From Erysipelotrichaceae bacterium (GTDB lineage Bacteria > Bacillota_I > Bacilli_A > Erysipelotrichales > Erysipelotrichaceae): DNA of 32,690 bases. A model generated the notes under the pieces. The model ran no database searches. It was not told the origin of the DNA and saw only the letters and a list, made by a program, of their open reading frames with translations. Made by a program: the position numbers and the translations under genes. Below, one piece after another: positions 29,762 through 32,690 of the stretch (the first letter of the stretch is position 1; every line of letters begins with the position of its first letter). Location: contig JAFYOL010000096.1 in NCBI GenBank assembly GCA_017560205.1, positions 1 through 32,690 of the forward strand, written 5' to 3'.

Positions 29762-30685
29762 ATGAAAAACTTGGAAAAATATTTGTCTGTATCTGAAGAG
29801 GTAAAACAGGCATTGGCTGAAGGAAAACCAGTTGTTGCGTTGGAATCAACGATTATTTCTCATGGTATGCCTTATCCAAAGAACGTTGAAACTGCACTGA
29901 ATGTAGAGAAAATCGTTCGTGAAAATGGCGCAGTACCGGCAACGATTGCGATTATTAAAGGTAAGATTACAGTAGGTCTTTCTAAAGAAGAAATTGAATA
30001 TCTGGGCAAGGAAGGTCTTGCGGTAACGAAGGCATCACGTCGTGACTTGCCTGTTCTGTGTGCTCTGGGTGCAAATGGGGCAACAACAGTCGCTACAACA
30101 ATGATTGGTGCTGCACTGGCAGGTGTAAAGGTTTTTGCGACAGGTGGTATCGGTGGTGTTCATCGTGGTGCAGAAACAACAATGGATATTTCAGCTGACC
30201 TGGAAGAATTTGCGATGACACCTGTTCTGGTTGTCTGTGCTGGATGCAAATCAATCCTGGATATCGGATTGACTTTGGAATATCTGGAAACAAAGGGTGT
30301 ACCTGTGATTGGTTATAAGACTGCAGAATTACCTGCATTCTATACAACACACAGTGGATTTAAAGTAGACTACAAGCTGGATGATGCTGAAACAGTTGCG
30401 AAGGCATGGGCTGCAAAGCTTGAAATGGGCATGCAGGGCGGTATGGTAGTAGCTAACCCAATTCCTGAAGAATACGCAATGGATCTGGATTACATCAATT
30501 CCAACATTGAAGCTGCAGTTGAAGAATGCAATCGTCTGGGCATCAAGGGTAAAGAAACAACCCCATTCTTGCTGGATAAGATTCAGAAACTTACTGCAGG
30601 CAAATCACTGGCAGCCAACATTCAGCTGGTCTACAACAACGCTAAGGTTGCAGCACAGATTGCCTGTGAATTATCAAAAATTTAA
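29762..30685 (+). CDS. psuG: pseudouridine-5'-phosphate glycosidase
   Basis: This 307-residue protein carries the unmistakable PsuG N-terminus (VVALESTIISHGMPYPKNVETA). Residues corresponding to the E. coli active site appear at a constant offset: Glu28, Lys90 and Lys163, with Asp142 nearby in TTMDISADLEEF. It splits the C-C glycosidic bond of pseudouridine 5'-phosphate into uracil and ribose 5-phosphate, completing salvage started by PsuK. It is co-transcribed with psuK and ended by a palindromic terminator. Confidence 0.96.
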   Translation: MKNLEKYLSVSEEVKQALAEGKPVVALESTIISHGMPYPKNVETALNVEKIVRENGAVPATIAIIKGKITVGLSKEEIEYLGKEGLAVTKASRRDLPVLCALGANGATTVATTMIGAALAGVKVFATGGIGGVHRGAETTMDISADLEEFAMTPVLVVCAGCKSILDIGLTLEYLETKGVPVIGYKTAELPAFYTTHSGFKVDYKLDDAETVAKAWAAKLEMGMQGGMVVANPIPEEYAMDLDYINSNIEAAVEECNRLGIKGKETTPFLLDKIQKLTAGKSLAANIQLVYNNAKVAAQIACELSKI

Positions 30686-30706
30686 GCAGAGAATTCTCTG
30701 CTTTTT
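30686..30706 (+). terminator. intrinsic terminator after psuG
   Basis: Perfect palindrome GCAGAGAATTCTCTGC (30686-30701), a 6-bp stem with AATT loop, followed by TTTTTC. The next ribosome site begins within ten bases, so termination may be partial. Confidence 0.75.
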
Positions 30707-30720
30707 CTAAAGGAGAGTTT

Positions 30721-30963
30721 ATGAGAGAAATAGTAAAGGGTGGCATTTATCGTCACTTCAAGGGAGATTATTATCTGGTGGAGACACTGGCAAAAGACTG
30801 TGAGACAACAGAACCTGTTGTGGTTTATCGTCAGCTTTATGGAAATGGTGAACTGTGGGTTCGTCCACTTTCAAGTTTCATGGCTGAAGTCGATAAAAAG
30901 AAATATCCTGATGTAAAACAGGTCTATCGTTTTGAATATCAGGAAGTAAAGAGTGTAAAGTAA
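30721..30963 (+). CDS. DUF1653 small protein
   Basis: This 80-residue soluble protein shows the compact beta pattern of DUF1653: GGIYRHFKGDYYLVETLAKDCETTEPVVVYRQLYGNGELWVRPLSSF. Family members are common in bacteria and have no assigned role. AAAGGAG lies just before the ATG. The stop is separated by one base from the following transporter start, so they are translated together. Confidence 0.87.
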   Translation: MREIVKGGIYRHFKGDYYLVETLAKDCETTEPVVVYRQLYGNGELWVRPLSSFMAEVDKKKYPDVKQVYRFEYQEVKSVK

Positions 30964-30964
30964 T

Positions 30965-31783
30965 ATGATTTATCTTGGCTTAGCGATTTTTTCCAGCTGC
31001 ATGGTCAGTGTATGCATGAGATTTGCAGAAAAGAAAAGTCAGTATCCATTGGGGCTTCTAGCGTCCAATTATCTGATCTGTTCCATCATGGCTATGATTT
31101 ACTGTGATCAGTTTCAGTTCAGTTTAGGATTAGGTGCTTTTGGTTTTCTGAATGGTCTTGCTTATCTGATTGCTTTTATCTTGATTCAGTGGAACATCAG
31201 AAACAATGGCATGATCATGACTTCGACTTTCAATAAGCTGGGTGTTACAGTGCCTGTTCTTGCATCAATGCTGCTGTTTCATGAGAATCCTACGTTGACT
31301 CAATGTCTGGGGATGCTTCTGGCGGGTCTTTCCATCTTTTTATTAAAGGGAAAAAGTGAACAGAAACCTATGCGACTGCTTCCTTTGGTAGTGCTGCTGT
31401 TTATGGGGGGATTTACTGATTTTACTTCAAAGATTTTTGAAATGGTTTTTGATGTCATGTACAAGGATGTCTTTCTGTTTCTGACGTTCTTTTCTGCCAT
31501 GCTTTTCTGTGTTGTGTATGTGTTTGTGAAGAAGCAGAAAATTACTCGTACAGAACTGTTTTATGGGGCATTGATTGGTCTTCCTAATTATTATTCTGCA
31601 CGTTTTCTGCTGCATGCATTGACTCAGATTGATGCAATTGTGGTCTATCCGACATGCAGTGTAGGGACTATTCTGATGGTCAGTGTGTTTGGTTTTCTTT
31701 TCTTTGGGGAGAAACTTACAAAAAGACAGGTCTTTATTATGGGTTTGATTCTGGTTTCTTTGATTCTTTTGAATCTTTCGTAA
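30965..31783 (+). CDS. DMT-superfamily (EamA-like) transporter
   Basis: This 272-residue membrane protein has about nine to ten hydrophobic helices in two halves. The first half ends with STFNKLGVTVPVLASMLLFHENPTLTQCLGMLLAGLSIFLL, and the second repeats the pattern at VVYPTCSVGTILMVSVFGFLFFGEKLTKRQVFIMGLILVSLILL. This duplicated E-x-P-T/G-E-K-L segment is typical of EamA drug/metabolite transporters. Cargo is unknown. Its start depends on coupling with the DUF1653 gene, since the ribosome site is weak. The final codons contain the -35 box of the next gene. Confidence 0.85.
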   Translation: MIYLGLAIFSSCMVSVCMRFAEKKSQYPLGLLASNYLICSIMAMIYCDQFQFSLGLGAFGFLNGLAYLIAFILIQWNIRNNGMIMTSTFNKLGVTVPVLASMLLFHENPTLTQCLGMLLAGLSIFLLKGKSEQKPMRLLPLVVLLFMGGFTDFTSKIFEMVFDVMYKDVFLFLTFFSAMLFCVVYVFVKKQKITRTELFYGALIGLPNYYSARFLLHALTQIDAIVVYPTCSVGTILMVSVFGFLFFGEKLTKRQVFIMGLILVSLILLNLS

Positions 31784-31797
31784 ACCCATGTTATAAT
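31769..31797 (+). promoter_or_regulatory. promoter of the nucleotidyltransferase gene
   Basis: TTGAAT (31769-31774), 17 bases, TATAAT (31792-31797). The -35 box lies inside the last codons of the transporter gene. Confidence 0.75.
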
Positions 31798-31824
31798 GAA
31801 TAAAAGGAATAGGAGAATGATCAT

Positions 31825-32690
31825 ATGAAAGAACCTGTATTAGTGATTCTTGCGGCAGGTATGGGCAGCCGTTATGGAGGACTGAAACAAATTGATACTG
31901 TTGGAAGCAATGGTGAATCCATCATTGATTTCTCAATTTATGATGCAATTCGTGCAGGCTTTAAGAAAGTTGCTCTGATTATCCGCAGAGAACATGAAGC
32001 TGCATTCAGAGCTTCTTTAACAGATAAGATTGAAAAGAAAATTGAAGTGGAATTTGTATTCCAGGATTTAAAAGATGTACCAGAAGGAATTACTGTTCCT
32101 GAAGGTCGTGAAAAGCCATGGGGAACAACTCATGCATTGCTGGCATGCAGAAATCAGATTGATGCACCATTTATGATCTGCAATGCAGATGATTATTATG
32201 GACCAGATGCATTCAAGAAAATGTATGATTTCCTGAAGAATGAGGCAAAAGATGGTGAGTATGGCATGATTGGTTATGTGCTGGAAAACACATTGACTGA
32301 CCATGGTACAGTGACTCGTGGTGTATGCGAAAATGAAGATGGTTATCTGAGCGCAATCACAGAAATCCAGAAAATCCGTAAAGGTGCAGCGGGTGCTGAA
32401 TATGAAAAAGATGGTCAGTGGGTAGCATGTGAAAATGGCACATTGGCATCCATGAACTTCTGGGGATTCACACCAAAAGTATTTGAAGAATTTGAAGCAA
32501 TCTTCACTTCGTTTATTGGTGAAGCAGTGAAAGAAAATCCAATGAAGTGTGAACATGTTATTCCTACAGCAGTAGGTGATCTGGTCAAAGCAAAGGCTGC
32601 CAAGGTGAAGATTATGGCAAGCACTGATAAGTGGTTTGGTGTTACATACAAAGAAGATAAGCCATCTGTTGTGGCAAATCTTCAGAACTA
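31825..32690 (+). CDS. sugar-phosphate nucleotidyltransferase-like protein, 3' end cut by the window
   Basis: The first 288 codons are visible. The N-terminal signature LAAGMGSRYGGLKQ (residues 9-22) is the nucleotide-binding loop of the glucose-1-phosphate thymidylyl/uridylyltransferase fold. Its Arg and Lys are conserved, and WGTTHALL (99-106) and the metal-binding ICNADDYYG (118-126) follow in the expected order. It probably makes or modifies an NDP-sugar or a related phosphoalcohol. The exact sugar is unclear because the characteristic GLMPK loop is altered to GLKQIDTVG. AGGAG lies ten bases before the ATG. The last two bases of the window (TA) could begin a stop or a tyrosine codon. Confidence 0.88.
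   Translation, partial: MKEPVLVILAAGMGSRYGGLKQIDTVGSNGESIIDFSIYDAIRAGFKKVALIIRREHEAAFRASLTDKIEKKIEVEFVFQDLKDVPEGITVPEGREKPWGTTHALLACRNQIDAPFMICNADDYYGPDAFKKMYDFLKNEAKDGEYGMIGYVLENTLTDHGTVTRGVCENEDGYLSAITEIQKIRKGAAGAEYEKDGQWVACENGTLASMNFWGFTPKVFEEFEAIFTSFIGEAVKENPMKCEHVIPTAVGDLVKAKAAKVKIMASTDKWFGVTYKEDKPSVVANLQN

Noticed and set aside
32068-32556. Open frame on the - strand inside the nucleotidyltransferase gene (162 codons)
   Set aside because: It is antisense to conserved motifs of the + strand gene, with no ribosome site and a low-complexity Cys/Phe/Ile product.
1-32690. CRISPR arrays, tRNA/rRNA genes, insertion sequences, phage genes
   Set aside because: Reading both strands I saw no repeat arrays, cloverleaf genes, transposases or integrases.

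Overview
The window looks like chromosome of an anaerobic low-to-moderate-GC Firmicute. Support comes from Gram-positive lipoprotein signals, strong AGGAGG-type ribosome sites, TTGACA/TATAAT promoters, a class III (oxygen-sensitive) ribonucleotide reductase and a secreted multi-flavin reductase. The overall style is reminiscent of Erysipelotrichales gut bacteria, but no marker gene here fixes the lineage. Almost everything reads on the + strand. Only nrdDG and one small open frame read on the - strand. I see no rRNA, tRNA, CRISPR, insertion sequence or prophage.

Region 1 (1-3605) is ordinary housekeeping: the tail of an SdpI-family membrane protein, an alpha/beta hydrolase, a MATE efflux pump and an M42 metallo-aminopeptidase, ending in a clear terminator.

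Region 2 (3607-20757) is the striking part: an expanded version of the poorly understood E. coli yhf (yhfSTU-php-yhfWXYZ) cluster. A YhfZ-type regulator is followed by a consensus promoter with a perfect 24-bp palindrome at the start site. Then come a zinc-ribbon membrane protein, a stand-alone PRD protein (YhfY-like), YhfT (transporter), YhfU, Php, YhfX (PLP, alanine-racemase fold), a minimal amidase-signature enzyme, YhfS (PLP, fold I) and YhfW (phosphopentomutase-like), then a second Php and a second, N-terminally extended YhfS. A second transcription unit directly downstream encodes a Ugp-like ABC importer (lipoprotein, ATPase, two permeases) and a cytosolic NPP/alkaline-phosphatase-superfamily phosphodiesterase. 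My reading, which is inference, is a catabolic route for an imported phosphorylated, amine- or amide-bearing compound: two uptake systems, phosphoester cleavage, phosphate migration, metal-dependent hydrolysis, and PLP and amidase steps. Hairpins with U-tracts between modules probably set relative expression.

Region 3 (20775-24515) holds a small Tic20/DUF4870-like membrane protein and a MerR-family regulator. The regulator is followed by a textbook MerR-type promoter (19-bp spacer containing a dyad) in front of a large secreted flavoprotein with two covalent-FMN motifs and an FAD reductase domain. That domain appears to lack the usual fumarate-binding residues. A small convergent open frame follows.

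Region 4 (24586-27988) is nrdD-nrdG on the - strand, divergent from a Crp/Fnr-family regulator, with a perfect inverted repeat between them.

Region 5 (28048-32690) holds a monofunctional peptidoglycan transglycosylase, the pseudouridine salvage pair psuK-psuG, a DUF1653 protein, a DMT transporter and a nucleotidyltransferase cut off by the window edge. No gene-free stretch exceeds 300 bases. The longest, 24334-24605, is discussed under the small convergent open frame.
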